DNA from: Gyrodactylus bullatarudis
Taxonomy: Eukaryota > Platyhelminthes > Monogenea > Gyrodactylidea > Gyrodactylidae
Assembly: GCA_012064415.1 (NCBI GenBank)
Contig: SSNU01000017.1
Location: 238,455-302,454, forward strand
Direction of reading: 5' to 3'
Length of the DNA stretch: 64,000 nt
Below, piece after piece: positions 22,125-33,620 of the stretch (positions within the stretch are counted from its first letter, which is position 1; each line of letters begins with the position of its first letter). The notes under the pieces were generated by a model that saw nothing but the letters and a program-made list of their open reading frames with translations, did not search any database and had not been told where the DNA came from. The position numbers and the translations under genes are program-made.

Positions 22125-23115
22125 AAGAAAAAGAGCTTTTTAAATATTTTCTTCCACTCTATGCTCTTTCTGAAAAAAGTTGGTTAGAATTTACAAAGTT
22201 ATTTCGTTCTGGTATATTTTTACCGCTTTTAATTCCACACTCAGTAATGGTCATATTCCCATTTTATACACTACTTTAGATTAATAAATTAATTCTACCG
22301 CTCGAATTAAGGTGAGAGATACATCAAATCGTTGTTAATATTTTTTTCTTTGAAATTATACATTTATTAAATTTAAAAGAAAATCATTATTATAAAGAAA
22401 TTATTACAAAATTAGTTTTTTGAAAAGTTAAAATAACAGATCGACCTCGTCATTGGGAAGTCTGCAGTGTTGGCTCATAAATAATCAAACTTCACTATTT
22501 CCTCTACTTAAGTTAGGAGCAGTCGAAAAGTCAGATACTGAAATTCCATGATATTTTCAAATAAATATTCGATCAAAAAGATAAGATTAATGAAGGTGGG
22601 GGTAAAGAAGGGATTTTGAATAGTCAATTTTAGATCTTATATGAGAAATTATAGATTTAAGATCATTAAGATTGTCACATTCTTGGAGAGTGAATTTTTT
22701 TTGTAAAAGTTTAAAGTGAGGAGCTAAGAAATTGTCCTCATAACAGGCATTCCTGAGATTGTAGCCTTTATTAACATTTGAGACAAATTTCAGGAAAAAT
22801 TTTACTACAAAAGCCATCCTCCTGACCCACAGTGGCGAAAAGCCAGATGATATTATCAGGTCATTATATGGATAGAGGCAAGGGTAGATGGATTTTAGGA
22901 ACCTGTATTGAATATGTTCAAGCTCAATAGCACTTTTATAAGTCATGCTTGGGGTAAGAGGTGAAACATAGTCAAAGTGGGGCAAAACTAAGCTTTTATA
23001 TGTTTTGAGTTTAATTAACGGTGAAGACAAGAACCGGTTAATACAGTAGAGACGTTTGTTAATGGTGCCTATCTTCGCTGTGGGTGAAATTTTAAGATTA
23101 GAGGAGATTTGAAAT
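22125..23115 (-). mobile_element. LINE fragment inserted in an older repeat
   Basis: About 990 bp separates two parts of a repeat that is continuous at 6100-6440. It contains the LINE C-terminal frame 22587-23030 on the minus strand. Its 5' side (near 23115) lacks the reverse transcriptase, as expected for a 5'-truncated insertion. I could not find the usual CTAACA plus A-run terminus near 22125, so the exact 3' limit is unsure. Confidence 0.5.
22587..23030 (-). pseudogene. LINE ORF2 C-terminal region
   Basis: This 147-aa frame reads LKTYKSLVLPHFDYVSPL, then IELEHIQYRFLKSIYP, SGFSPLWVRRMAFVVKF and finally SHIRSKIDYSKSLLYPHLH. The YxxxVLPHxDY...LExIQ...RR pattern is typical of the segment after the reverse transcriptase in several non-LTR clades. 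It lacks the polymerase domain, so it is a fragment. It is diverged from, but clearly in the same family as, the copies at 56489-56917 and 58067-58372. Confidence 0.65.
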
Positions 23116-24540
23116 TTTTCTATAAAACTTTTGGTGTAATTGAATTATAATTATGATTGATTCATAATTGATACAATTAACAATCACATATTTTAAATTA
23201 ATTCGAGTTTAAAATTTTGAAGAAATAAAATAAATTCATCATACATTGAGAATTTTTCAAATATATATCCTTCTTAAATGAATATAATGATACATTTTTA
23301 TTCAAAAGTATTGAGAGATATCTTGTACATTTACAAATTTCCCAGGGGATATCCAACTAATTTTTACATTGAATAAAATTTAAATAACTTGAGATATGTA
23401 TTTATTTTCTCATATATATCCCCCTTGAAAAATAAAGGGAATTTTTCTCACAGCAATTTGAGTTATGGACAACAAAACTCATAGTTATTGGGGATAATTA
23501 GAGATATTTTTATTTTCTATTGATTTGTTAGAGAAGATCTGTTTCTAAGAGAGATTTCCGAAAAGATCATTCGATTTATCTTAAACCAAAAATTTGAATT
23601 AAGAATAATAGCGCGCGATGGACAGGTTAAGATGGGTGAAAAAATTACGAAAAATTCTACAAATTTATTTCTTTGAATTTCATGATGCGATGAGTACAAA
23701 AGCTCAGAAGATGAAAAAATGGAATTTGGCTCTTTTTAGAAATCCAAAATTGACCTAATATTGGCCAGATTGGTTATTTTTTATTGATTTTTCTATTCTA
23801 ACAACTCATGTGCTCATTTTATCAGATTAATCGAAAAATATTTTTGCTCCTGTCTATTCTAATATTGAGTTTTTTGAAAAGAAGTGTAAAGTTATGCTCG
23901 ATGAATTTGGAAATTCATGATTTTTAAACAAAAATCTCATTTTTTAAATCAAAGTACACTAAACTTCCTAAAAAATGTATGAGAGTTAAACCGGTAAGAA
24001 GTTTTTTGCTTCATTACTTATGAGTAGGAGTATTAAATTTATATAATTTTTTAGAAACCAGGTGACATTTTGCTTAGTCATAAATGAGTTATTTTTCATT
24101 ATTCCGAGCCGAAATTTCAGCATTGGCTTATTCTTTTCATATTCTATCGTTATGCCAATTTTTATTCAATTCACACTCGTCAAAACAAAGTTATTTTTTT
24201 TCGTTCAATCATCAATGATGATTCATTATGCACCAATCGACACAGAATAAAAAGTTATCTAGTTTTCTCAAATTTAAGGCCCCCTTTTTCAGCAGTCACA
24301 CATAATGAGATCTGCTAACTCTACTGTACAAACAAAAACCATTCTTTCCTTTGGACCTTTGAGGACTGGGTGCGGGGGTATACAAAAAAGGGTAAAATAG
24401 GCTAAAAGATAGGATTGTTTTTGATCACTTATCAGTGATAACTCATCACTTATGTTCTGTAATTCCTTCAATATGTTTTACTAAATAGAAATTGAACTTT
24501 TTCAGAATGGTTTAAAATTTATTCAAAACAATTTAGAGAG
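23116..24540. other. AT-rich region with repeat pieces only
   Basis: Apart from the continuation of the 6.4-kb repeat at 23116-23150 and a foldback-like stretch at about 23850-23990, I see nothing coding. Confidence 0.35.
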
Positions 24541-24542
24541 TT

Positions 24543-25380
24543 CTAACCATTAATATAGGGAAGTTTTCTGAAATAATTTTGCATATTTAGCGTTGAAATC
24601 ATCAACCATGCTCTTGTTGCCATTGTTATCACCCTCGACAGATCAGGTTTTGCTCCATAAGATATTAGCATTTTCTTGTAATTGAGCTTAAACTCGTTAA
24701 TAACTCCGCTGTCCAACGGCTGTGATAAGGCAGTAGTATTTTCTGGAAGGAAAAGGAGTTTGAAATTTGGTCTCTCTTGAATCTGTAGATGAGGTCGACA
24801 GTTGTCTAATAAAAGAACCACTCGACTATTTGGACCAATCCATCCGGAGAAATCATCATACCATTTTTGGAAAATTGTTCTGTCTATCCAGGCATTTCTC
24901 TGTCCAGTATAATTGTCCGGAATTTCACCTCGGAAGCACCTCGGTCGATTGGACTTTCCTTAAAACATTAAGTTTAAATTTTCTAATTTAGAAAAAGTTT
25001 TAATATAATCGACTTACCAATGAATAATGGTCTATACTTTTCTCCTACTAACGAACAACACAGTAACATTGTGATGCGATCCTTCTTGATTTTGGTCCCT
25101 TTTATTGAACTGGTTGAAAGGTCCAAAGTAGTTCAGCCCTCATCAAGAAAATTAAGCCCAATCTCATCACAGTTTAAGATGTCCTTAGGCTCTACACTAA
25201 GAAGTATGTGTCGGTTCTCTGCAAACCAATCGTCAATTTTCGTTGGGTCAACTGAAGCAGCCAGCCCATGAACACGATGCGTTTTAAGATTATTACACCT
25301 CATGAAACTTCGCATCCATCCCTCTGATATCTTGAAATCATCATTTGTATCAAAATTTTATGAAGACTTTTTGGTAACAG
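24543..25380 (-). pseudogene. pogo/Tigger-like transposase, nearly intact 3' part
   Basis: On the minus strand the frame starts near 25380 with GWMRSFMRCNNLKTHRVHGL, the end of the CENP-B-like DNA-binding domain. ILNCDEIGLNF (first catalytic Asp) follows, then TGA at about 25135, then KIKKDRITMLLCCS and PLFIG. A 59-nt GT-AG intron (24959-25017) joins PLFIG to KSNRPRCFRGEIP. Later come VVLLLDNCRPHLQIQ (second Asp) and LFLPENTTALSQPLDSGVI (third Asp). The end is at 24543. Only one stop interrupts the visible part, but the N-terminal helix-turn-helix is missing. No terminal repeats were identified. Confidence 0.7.
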
Positions 25381-25459
25381 ATTCAAAAGGTTAATCAAAA
25401 AATATTTGTGTTACTGTTTATATTGAGGAAGATATAAATTTTCATCTTTATATATCTTC

Positions 25460-25770
25460 TTCATTTCTAAAGCTATTCTCTATGGATTTTGGAATTCATG
25501 ATTTTTAAACAAAAAGCTCATTTTTTCTTCAAGGTCTCAAACCGTTTCCAAGTAATAAAGATTTCTCTGTTTTTCTATATCTTATTGAAATGCACAAATT
25601 TGATATAGAACTGAAAAAGGTATAGTTTTGTATATTTTTACATTGAATAGTGTATACTTTTCTGCGAAGCATTGGATTCAAGACCAAAGACTGAGCAAGA
25701 TACTGAACTAGAATTAGCTTAGAAAACACCTTTTTGAAAATCATAAAAAGCTTTATTCAGATTCAATCTG
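25460..25770. repeat. foldback-family fragment
   Basis: The stretch with GGAATTCATGATTTTTAAAC and AAAAGCTCATTTTTTC resembles the left arm start of the foldback family. Boundaries are unclear. Confidence 0.3.
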
Positions 25771-25811
25771 AAGTAGATCAACTTTAACTTTCATACATAA
25801 AGTTGGTTCAT

Positions 25812-26524
25812 ATGAAGTTGGGAATCTAGGATTTTTAAGAAAATCTCGATTTTTCATCAAAAATTCAAATATGTGATAGATATTTTGGAATCCTACTCAT
25901 GTTGCCCACTTTAATGATTGAAAGAAAAAAATTCTGGAAAAAATTATTTTCATGGAGAATATGGTCATTTTTCAAATTTCGATTTGGCGCCAAAATACCA
26001 TTTTATAGAACTTTGAACTCAAAATTATTATTGATTTGAAAGTGGGATTGTAGCCAAAAGATGTTTTTTAGGATCGGAATTAGACAAGAAAGTCGAATAT
26101 ATCTAAAAAACTTTCGAAAGATCCAGTATAGTTATTTTCGAGGGTTTTCGATTTATCGAAATTTAATTGATTTTCGAGTATTGAATTTGATCAACAAATC
26201 GAACTTTAGGTCCCAAAAGATAAAAAGATTATTCATTAAAACAGATTCAGCATATTAAATATCTTTCTCTTATTTTAATCCTAAAAAACATCTTTTTGCC
26301 ACACTCCCACTTTCAAATCAACAAAAATTTTCAGCTCAAAGTTCAAAAAAATGTGATTTTAGCGCCAAATCGAAATTTAAATATTTTCCATGAAAATAAT
26401 TTTTTCCAGAATTTTTTTCTTTAAATCATGAAAGTGGGCAACATGAGTAGGATTCCAAAAAATCTATCACATATTTGAACTTTTGATGAAAAAAAACGAG
26501 ATTTTCTTTATCCCAACTTCATAT
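25812..26524. repeat. AT-rich foldback element, best copy
   Basis: About 713 bp forms one long imperfect palindrome. The left arm starts ATGAAGTTGGGA and contains GGAATCCTACTCATGTTGCC, GATTTGGCGCCAAAAT and AAAGTGGGATTGTAGCC. The right arm contains the reverse complements in reverse order (GGGCAACATGAGTAGGATTCC near 26426, CCCAACTTCATAT at 26512). Each arm is roughly 350 bp. No ORF is preserved. Copies or halves occur at 14860, 18180, 20220, 31250, 31740, 33310, 52545 and 55215, making this the commonest repeat in the window. The transposase that moved it is not in the window. Confidence 0.65.
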
Positions 26525-26539
26525 CAATCAGCTTTATCG

Positions 26540-27495
26540 ATTGTGTAGTAGGATTTGAATGGAGTTTATGCCATAGTCCATGGACCTCTGGTGAAGCTTC
26601 AATCAAATTTGTTTAAACTATGGACTGTACTAGTTTTTCAATGATTTTGGTAGTTTTATGAACAATTTCATATAGCAGTTTTCAGACTAAATTAGACTTT
26701 TAACACATTTTCCACTTTGAATAATCCCTTTTATATTAAATCTATTCTTGTAATACATTCTTGAATAAATCTTTTTTATTGTTATCAGAGATTTATTTTA
26801 CACTCACAGAGTTAAGGAAACTATCAAATTTTATTATAAAACGTTTGCGTGCAAGAATCATTCAAGCCAAGTGTGAGGCCCTAAAGAGGAAATAACTTGG
26901 CCAGAGGATAAAATTCTGACTTTTCTTCACTGGAGGCATTCAAATGAATAGCTGGCATAAAATGTTCTATTTTCCTTAAATTCGCATATCTCAAATAAAT
27001 CTTCTCATTATCCAGTTAACTGAAAGAAAAACACAAGACATAAATGCTAACTCAAATGTCGAAGATGAAAGTTGATAGTTCAAGATTAACTGCAAGAAAT
27101 TTTTCAATAGAGATTCACGTAATTTTATCTATAATAGCATATCCGAGCCCGCTACGCAGTGTTATCTAAATTTGGAGACTTGAAAAAAACATTTCAAGCA
27201 ACCTATCAATATTTAGATAAACTTTTGCTAATACTGAAGAAATAACTAATGGGAATTGAGAATTTGATAATAAAAAAGCTTTTATTTTTCTATCAAGACG
27301 AAGAAAGTTTAAGAAATGGAAACTTAGATTGGACCAATGATAAGCAAGCTTACGTGTTAACATGTAAAAACGAGAAAATTGAAGTCATCTGATTGGTTCT
27401 GATCGAGATTACGGCTCAATTAAGGCCAAATCTAGAAATTTTTTCGCTACGAACATGTTCTGTGAAGCAATCATTATAATAAAGCTAGTTATAAA
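26540..27495. other. AT-rich region with nothing recognised
   Basis: No gene or bounded element was recognised. At 27498 a TGTTACCGTTAATC motif resembles a Ginger-type end, and GTTACCAGGTTTCAAGATTAA near 27580 recurs at 29858, so the Ginger element sits in repeated sequence. Confidence 0.3.
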
Positions 27496-27599
27496 TATGT
27501 TACCGTTAATCTTGTAACTCTTGATGGTCTTAAGACTATCAGGTAATCTTAAGACTAACGGAATAGTTTGATAAACTTGTTACCAGGTTTCAAGATTAA

Positions 27600-27775
27600 C
27601 CCTTTCGGTGCCGATGGACATAACTCTATCAGTTTAATATGTTTCTGGATCAATTAAAATTGAAGCCCACAATGTAAACTTGCATAAGTAATATTTTCAC
27701 CCAAATAACTTGGTATCTTCATAGCTAAATTTTGGTTTTTATAAAAATTGTGAAATAGTCTCGGCACCGAAAGGG
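27600..27775. mobile_element. piggyBac-type MITE (176 bp)
   Basis: TTAA occurs at 27596-27599 and 27776-27779. The terminal inverted repeat CCCTTTCGGTGCCGA is perfect at both ends. There is no coding capacity. Such short TTAA-flanked elements are mobilised in trans by piggyBac transposases, but the ends differ from the piggyBac in this window. Confidence 0.75.
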
Positions 27776-27837
27776 TTAACTAATTATTTAGCAATATAAT
27801 ATAGCTTATTGAATTTGATACTCGAACTTTTTATGTA

Positions 27838-29825
27838 TGTTACCGTGAGTTTGGGAAATAAGTGAGTGTCAGTAATTCACTAGTGTATGTTGGTAATCAG
27901 TGTGACTTTAGTGAATCTAGCTAATAAGCCCTTATTACCCAAACTCACTGAGAAGGTTAGTGAATTCATCAACTAAACCAATTGATTAAAATTAATGAGA
28001 AAAAATCAATAAGTTATTTATTGCCACAAGGAAGAGAATGATGGCATCTAGAGTTACATAAAACTTGATTCTTTTTACATTTACAGGTGAGTGTTTTACA
28101 ATTTCTAATACAATTACATTTGAATATTCCTTGTTCGTTTCCAAGGGAAAATTTGGCATTTATCTCTCTTAATGAACACTCATTTTCTGTGACACAAGAG
28201 ATGTCGTAAAATTTTTCAGAAACCACATCTAATTGATTAGTGGCTACCAATTTATTCAGGGTACCATGAATATTTCCAACTTTGTAAAGACCATTTTGTT
28301 CATTACTCTCAGTTATTACACCAATTGTAGATTTGAAATCGCCCCTTCCTCTATCAACGTCAGGAATTTGAATTCTGCAGTTGTCTCCTACCTTGAAAGT
28401 ATGAATTTTCTTCTCTGAATTTGCCATCATCTTTCTTTCCTACAGTTTGAGATTTTCCAAACAGGTTTTACGAGCACTGTTAATTTTAACTTCAAATTCA
28501 TCGAAATAAACATCAAGATTAATTTCTTCAAATCGTCCGCATCACCCGAATTTTCCTCTTGTATCGGGGATTCAAGGACAGTTTGATCTGTCTTCATTCT
28601 TCTTCCGAAAACAGCTTCATATGGACTCATCTTTATTCCTGCATGTAATGAGTTGTTTTTAGCCATCTGCACATCAAGAATTCCATCACACCAGTTGTTT
28701 GTATTATTATCAGCCATCCAGGCCGCAAGCATGTTTTGAATGTCTCTATTGGCCCTTTCAACACTCCCCTGGCTTTGTGAGTGTCTTGGGGATCCATGAA
28801 CAATCTTCATATTTGAGCAAAATACTTTTAGAGAATCTATGACCTTATTGACGAACTCTCTACCATTATCACTCTGAAGGATGGGGAACCAAAAGTTGAA
28901 AAAATTCTTTTTAGAACCTCAGCGACGCTTTCAGCCTTCTTATTCCTGAGTGGATAAATATTAACGAATTTAGTCAAATGGTCTTGGTACACAGGAATGA
29001 ATTTATAATCCCCATCAGGATTCGATTGAAAATCGATTAAATCAACTTGTGCTCTTGAATTGAAATTTTCAGAAATGATTGGCTTTACGACTAATTTCTT
29101 ATTGCGGGAACCTTTTGACTTTTGACAAGTGATACACAGATTCAAAAACTTCTGGATTTGAGAGTATGTAATATTCTTCCATTTCATTCTTATATCGTAG
29201 ACCATTCGATCTCGGCCACCGTGTCCAGTTTTAAGATGGGCCTCATAAAGAATATCGAAAACGTCTTCTTGAGCAGCATATCTGATTATCTTGTTTGAAT
29301 CGAGACTTCTTCGTTCAATAAGAAACCTCTTTCCCTCTTCTTCTAAATAGTCGTATTTTTTAAGAAGCTTAAAATCCTGTGGAACTTTGGAGCATGAGTT
29401 TCTTTTGAGAAGCAATATCCGGTCGATCATGGTGTCTATAATTTCTTCTAGATATTCGTCGAATTTTAATCGCCAGGCTTTAACGTCCATTTTTAAACCG
29501 ATTATGTTTCAAATGAAGTAAATTCATTGAAAAAGTGACAATACCCTTAAGAAAGCCAATGGGAATTAAAATATAAAAGGTGTATAAAATTTGTATTAGT
29601 AGTATAAATAGAATTTCGTAGTGAGGGCTTGAACTTAATGAATCTTTGCATTTTGAAAATTTTCCTTCGAAAATCAATCCCTCAGACATACACCTCCTTC
29701 AATTCACTGACCTTCTCAGTGTGTTTGGGTAATGAGGGCTTATTAGCTAGATTCATTAAAGTCACACTGATTACCAACATACACTAGTGAATTACCAACA
29801 CTGATTTCCCAGACTCACGGTAACA
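27838..29825 (-). mobile_element. Ginger-like DNA transposon (1988 bp)
   Basis: The ends are TGTTACCGTGAGT at the left and its complement ACTCACGGTAACA at the right. The terminal inverted repeats extend about 130 bp and include GAATCTAGCTAATAAGCC and, on the right, its complement GGCTTATTAGCTAGATTC. Flanks are TGTA and TATA, a 4-bp duplication with one mismatch. Inside is an integrase of the Ty3/gypsy type on the minus strand and no reverse transcriptase or protease. That combination defines Ginger cut-and-paste transposons. It is damaged by at least two frameshifts. Confidence 0.75.
28014..29490 (-). pseudogene. Ginger-like transposase with gypsy-type integrase, frameshifted
   Basis: Three consecutive frames form one protein. 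29490-28837 has an H2C2 zinc motif (HLKTGHGG...CITCQKSKG) and the first catalytic Asp in AQVDLIDFQ. A frameshift near 28900 leads to the second Asp/DDE part and then MKIVHGSPRHSQSQGSVERA, with the final Glu in SVERA (28810-28427). After another shift, 28430-28014 encodes a VGDNCRIQIPDVDRGRGD domain and a Cys-rich tail (FKCNCIRNCKTLTCKCKKN, then VLCNSRCHHSLPC). The tail is shared with the small element at 11733-12355. In related elements the tail is thought to bind zinc; its role here is inferred. Confidence 0.7.
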
Positions 29826-30176
29826 TATATATTTTAGCTGAATAGTTCGTGAAACTTGTTACCAGGTTTCAAGAATAACAAGTTTGAGATCGGAATATGA
29901 ATTTCTGCATATTATCAGAAAAGGTCCAAATGGCCTTAAATGGAAAAAAAGTAGTCCTTCAAATATTCCTCATTACGTTTTTGTATTATCACCATAGAAT
30001 CCACGATTACTCTTAAATTTGTATAATTTGAAATTTTTTGAACCAAACTCTTCTAATGCTTATTTTCGTATCATAATATCAATGGAATTCAAATCTAATG
30101 ACAGTTAGAGATCTATGGAAAAATGAAATCGGATCCAGTAAACCCTCTTTTTTCTTCAGGTCATCGTAAATTTTGA

Positions 30177-30555
30177 TTACATTAAAGTTATTTTTTGATC
30201 TAATGGAATCATAAAAAACTTCCAATAAGTTATGAGAGATCCTAAAGTTCTCTCGAAAGTCCTCCTCTTTGCCTCCTCTTGTTTTGCAGTAATTTTCCTG
30301 AATGACAAAGAGACTAAGGGCTTTTTAACATCGATGAAATGAAAACGAATCCCTTGCAGTGATATTAAAAAGACAAACACGATTTAAAGTAAACTTTGAG
30401 AGAAATAAGTGGGGGCAAATGTTCTCTAATTTAACCCACAGATCAATGCTGTTATTACCCAGGTTATTATGAAATATTGAAAAATTGAAATTGTCAGCAG
30501 TAAGATTTTTATCTAATAAGTGTTTATGAACAAAAGTATTCCTTAGTTCTAGCAA
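30177..30555 (-). pseudogene. retroelement (PLE-like) C-terminal fragment
   Basis: The minus-strand frame 30555-30325 reads FNFSIFHNNLGNNSIDLWVK, similar to FSVLYKNPNDDSIDVWVKEK in the PLE copy at 37948-38229. The sequence around 30240-30450 recurs inverted at 46828-46990 inside an intron of the GCM gene. Stops break the frame. The region 30560-31030 shows no feature. Confidence 0.4.
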
Positions 30556-31039
30556 TTAATTCAAAGTGATAAATTTTTGATTATAATAATTATTAGAGAA
30601 AATCTAGTGGACCTTTTTATTAAATTCTTTATTCCTTGAACAAAAAATTTAAATTATAATAATTATCCTATCTAAGACATTTGAATGAGCATTTTATATC
30701 ATTGGAAGGTGTTTGTAATTATTTCCTTGTCTAAGATTTAAGGCTAAGATAAAGGATCGTTCAGATTAATTTTGTTTGATGATGAACCAAGATCAAGGTA
30801 TTTGTATTTTTCATCCCTTGAATCTAATCAACATCAAAGATGATTTGTTTCCTCTTCTCCGAATAGGCAACGTCATTAAATGCCAGGGATTGAAATATTA
30901 ATTAATTCATAATTGGATGTGAAAAGGATGATTTTTTTTCGATTTGAAAATTCCAGAAAATTCACTCGGACCTATTCACTGACGTAGCTTCTTAAAAATA
31001 GTCGAATAATAGGGTATATTCAGAGGTATTTAAGACAAC

Positions 31040-32310
31040 TTCGGACAGTTTTTTCGGGCATACTCATCATACATGCCATATGAGTAAAGTTTTTAGAATT
31101 TTATTAGGAACCTTATTGGTCCGTTTTATTACTAATGATACAATTGGTTCCTCCCAGTTGCCAGTTGAGAAATGTGGTTTTAATATTACAGATTTTACAG
31201 TTAATAACTGTCAGTTATAGTCATTGAAGTTAGTTAATAAAGCTATTCTCGATAAATTTGGGAATTCATGATTTTAACAAAAATCTCATTTTTTCATCAA
31301 GGTATCGAAATTTTTTGGAAAATTTTAGAGACATTTTAAAATTCGAGATGGCGCGATTTTTAAAATTTTTTTAAACTTTGAGTTGAAAATTTTTGTTGAT
31401 TTCAAGGTCTAAGAGGAATCAAACGTCATTTTTCAGGATCATCAATATTTACTCTTATTAATTTTTAAGAAAAAAACCCGTCAATCAACCCGTTTCTCAA
31501 GTAGACTATATTTTTGAGATCTTGCCAAAGATTTTCAATGATATCAAGGTCGAGATTCATTGAATGCCACAAATAATTTTTCCCGTTTTAATTTCAGCTA
31601 TTCTTTTGTGGTCTTGGACGAATTTTTCCGATTATTATCTTGTTGGAAGTTCCAATTTGTCTCTTCCATTTAAAGCATATTAACACTGAATGATAGATTT
31701 TACTCCAAAATTTGTTGGTATTTTTCAGATTTCATTATTCCAGTAGTCAAAACATTTTAGAGACATTTTAAAATTCGAGATGGCGCGATTTTTAAATTTT
31801 TTTAAACTTTGAGTTGAAAATTTTTGTTGATTTCAAGAGGAATCAAACGTCATTTTTCAGGATCATCAATATTTACTCTTATTCATTTTTAAGAAAAAAA
31901 CCCGTCATTTTGTAATGATCTTGGATCACCCTAGTTTATCAATTTCAAGCAGTAAAAATGATCGAAAAATAGGAAGTAGACTTTCGCACGTAAATGGTGT
32001 GTTTATCAAAAAAATGAATAAGAGTAAATATTTTCTTTGTCTAATGATGATCCTGAAAAATAATATATTGAAACTGGATAATCTTGAAAAATGTAAAATC
32101 TCTATTACCATATTTCCGAACTGGCAACAGGGAGGACCCATTGTATCATTACTAATGATTCATTAGTAATAAAACGGACCAATAAGATCCCTTATAAAAT
32201 TTTAAAAACTTTACTTATATGGCATGTATCAGTGATACATTGTATCACACTGATGAGTAATACTCATTGAGTATGCTCGACATAGAGATCCTTATTTGTG
32301 AAATATATTT
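31040..32310. repeat. composite repeat with inverted hammerhead-like ends
   Basis: About 31040-31165 and 32110-32290 are inverted relatives (GCATACTCATCATACATGCC; ACGGACCAATAAGATCCC; GGCAACAGGGAGGACCCA). The right end has GTATCACACTGATGAGTA, then an insertion, TGCTCGACATAGAGATC and TTTGTGA, i.e. a damaged hammerhead core (GACA for GAAA). The left end has GATGA, GTATGCCC and GAAA on the minus strand but has lost stem I bases. Inside lie two direct copies of a foldback arm (31250-31480 and 31740-31910) separated by a Tc1 fragment. Confidence 0.5.
31490..31690 (-). pseudogene. Tc1-like transposase fragment
   Basis: On the minus strand the text translates, across stops, as a Tc1-type block: NWNFQQDNN, then a SKTTKE helix and a LFVAFNESRP region where Tc1 proteins have W-P-S-Q-S-P-D-L-N-P. 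An E-N-L-W-like segment follows. A nearly identical stretch is at 37347-37510. No intact ends are visible here. Confidence 0.55.
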
Positions 32311-32319
32311 GGCATCTTC

Positions 32320-33300
32320 TTATTTTATTCAAACATTTGATGCATTTTCGAAATTCGTAAAGCTGGAATTTTTAGGTCTTTAAAATTTTACATTATGTTT
32401 TAATTCAGGACCTATTAGTGATTCTTCATTGTACACTAGTGGTAAAATTAAAAAAAAATTACGAATTTTTATCGAAATACTTCATTTTTCAAGGTTTCGG
32501 TATAATTTGAGAAAATGTGAAAAAGAGAAATTTGTAAAATCATGCACTTTTAAAAGCAGAAAAACTAGTTTATCCATATAGAATTTATACCATTCATAGG
32601 AACGAAAAATTCAAAAAATGTTGGACTTATTTCGAAGTCGTTTCCATACTCGAAAAGTATTCAAAACTACGAGTAAAGTTGAAAAATTGTGAAATTTTCT
32701 TGCAAAATTAGCGACAATTTTTGGATAAATATAGATTAATTAATATTTGTTCCGAGAAGATATGTTCAGGTTTTCGGAGCAAATCTGATGCTAAGTCTGA
32801 CGCTCTTTCCACCGATGTATCGTATAAGTTTATTCCGTGTCTCAAAGTGATTGAGCTTTATTTAAAGGTGATTTTTCACTGAATTTCAATTCACTTAATT
32901 CTGATTGTTTCACTGAATGTAATACTCAGACTAAGGCGAACAAGTTTTGGTTTTATTTTCGTCAGCTCTACTTTAATTTCATAGTAGAAAATATCATGAT
33001 TATAAAGGGAGTAAGTTTCTTCCTATCTTTGGTTGAGGATTTGTATTATAAATTCGATTGTAATTAGAATTATTTTATATTGTTGAAATTAAGATTTGTC
33101 AAATTTATTTTAAAAATAAACAAAATAAGATAAATAAACAGTAATATAAAGTTATTTTATCCCATAAGGTAAATAAACCCTTGAGAGTTTTGACATTTTA
33201 TCTTCAAGAGGTTATTGAATTTTTTAGGGATAATTATCATAAAATATCAATGACTATTTATGATCTTTTCTGATGTATTATCATCTGAGAGTTGAATTTA
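32320..33300. other. AT-rich region with nothing recognised
   Basis: No coding or repeat boundary was recognised. Confidence 0.3.
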
Positions 33301-33309
33301 GATTTCTTG

Positions 33310-33620
33310 GTTACTAGTTTAAAAGTCAATGAAATTTTGATAATTCAAAATCCCTCGAAAACGAATCTGTTGAAAACTCAATGGCGATATTCAGCTTTCT
33401 TGTCTGATTGTAATCCTAAAAAAAATAATTTGATCACCCTCTCAAAAAATGGGATTTTGGTGTCAAATCGAAATGAGCACATTTTGTCTATGAATAATTT
33501 TTTTTCCAGATTTATTTTCATAAAACGGTAAAAGTAGGCCTCTTAATCGGGATTCCAAATATTTGACTTCTCGATGAAAAAATGTTGCCAAATTCAACTT
33601 ATTATCTACCAACTGGTGAA
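33310..33620. repeat. foldback-family right arm
   Basis: Landmarks are TTCAGCTTTCTTGTCTGATT, TTGATCACCCTCTCA, TTGGTGTCAAATCGAAATGA and GGGATTCCAAATATTTGA. Only the right half is visible. The following 33620-35320 shows weak foldback traces and no gene. Confidence 0.4.

Noticed and set aside
28233..28418. Plus-strand frame opposite the Ginger transposase
   Set aside because: Antisense shadow of a recognised coding region.
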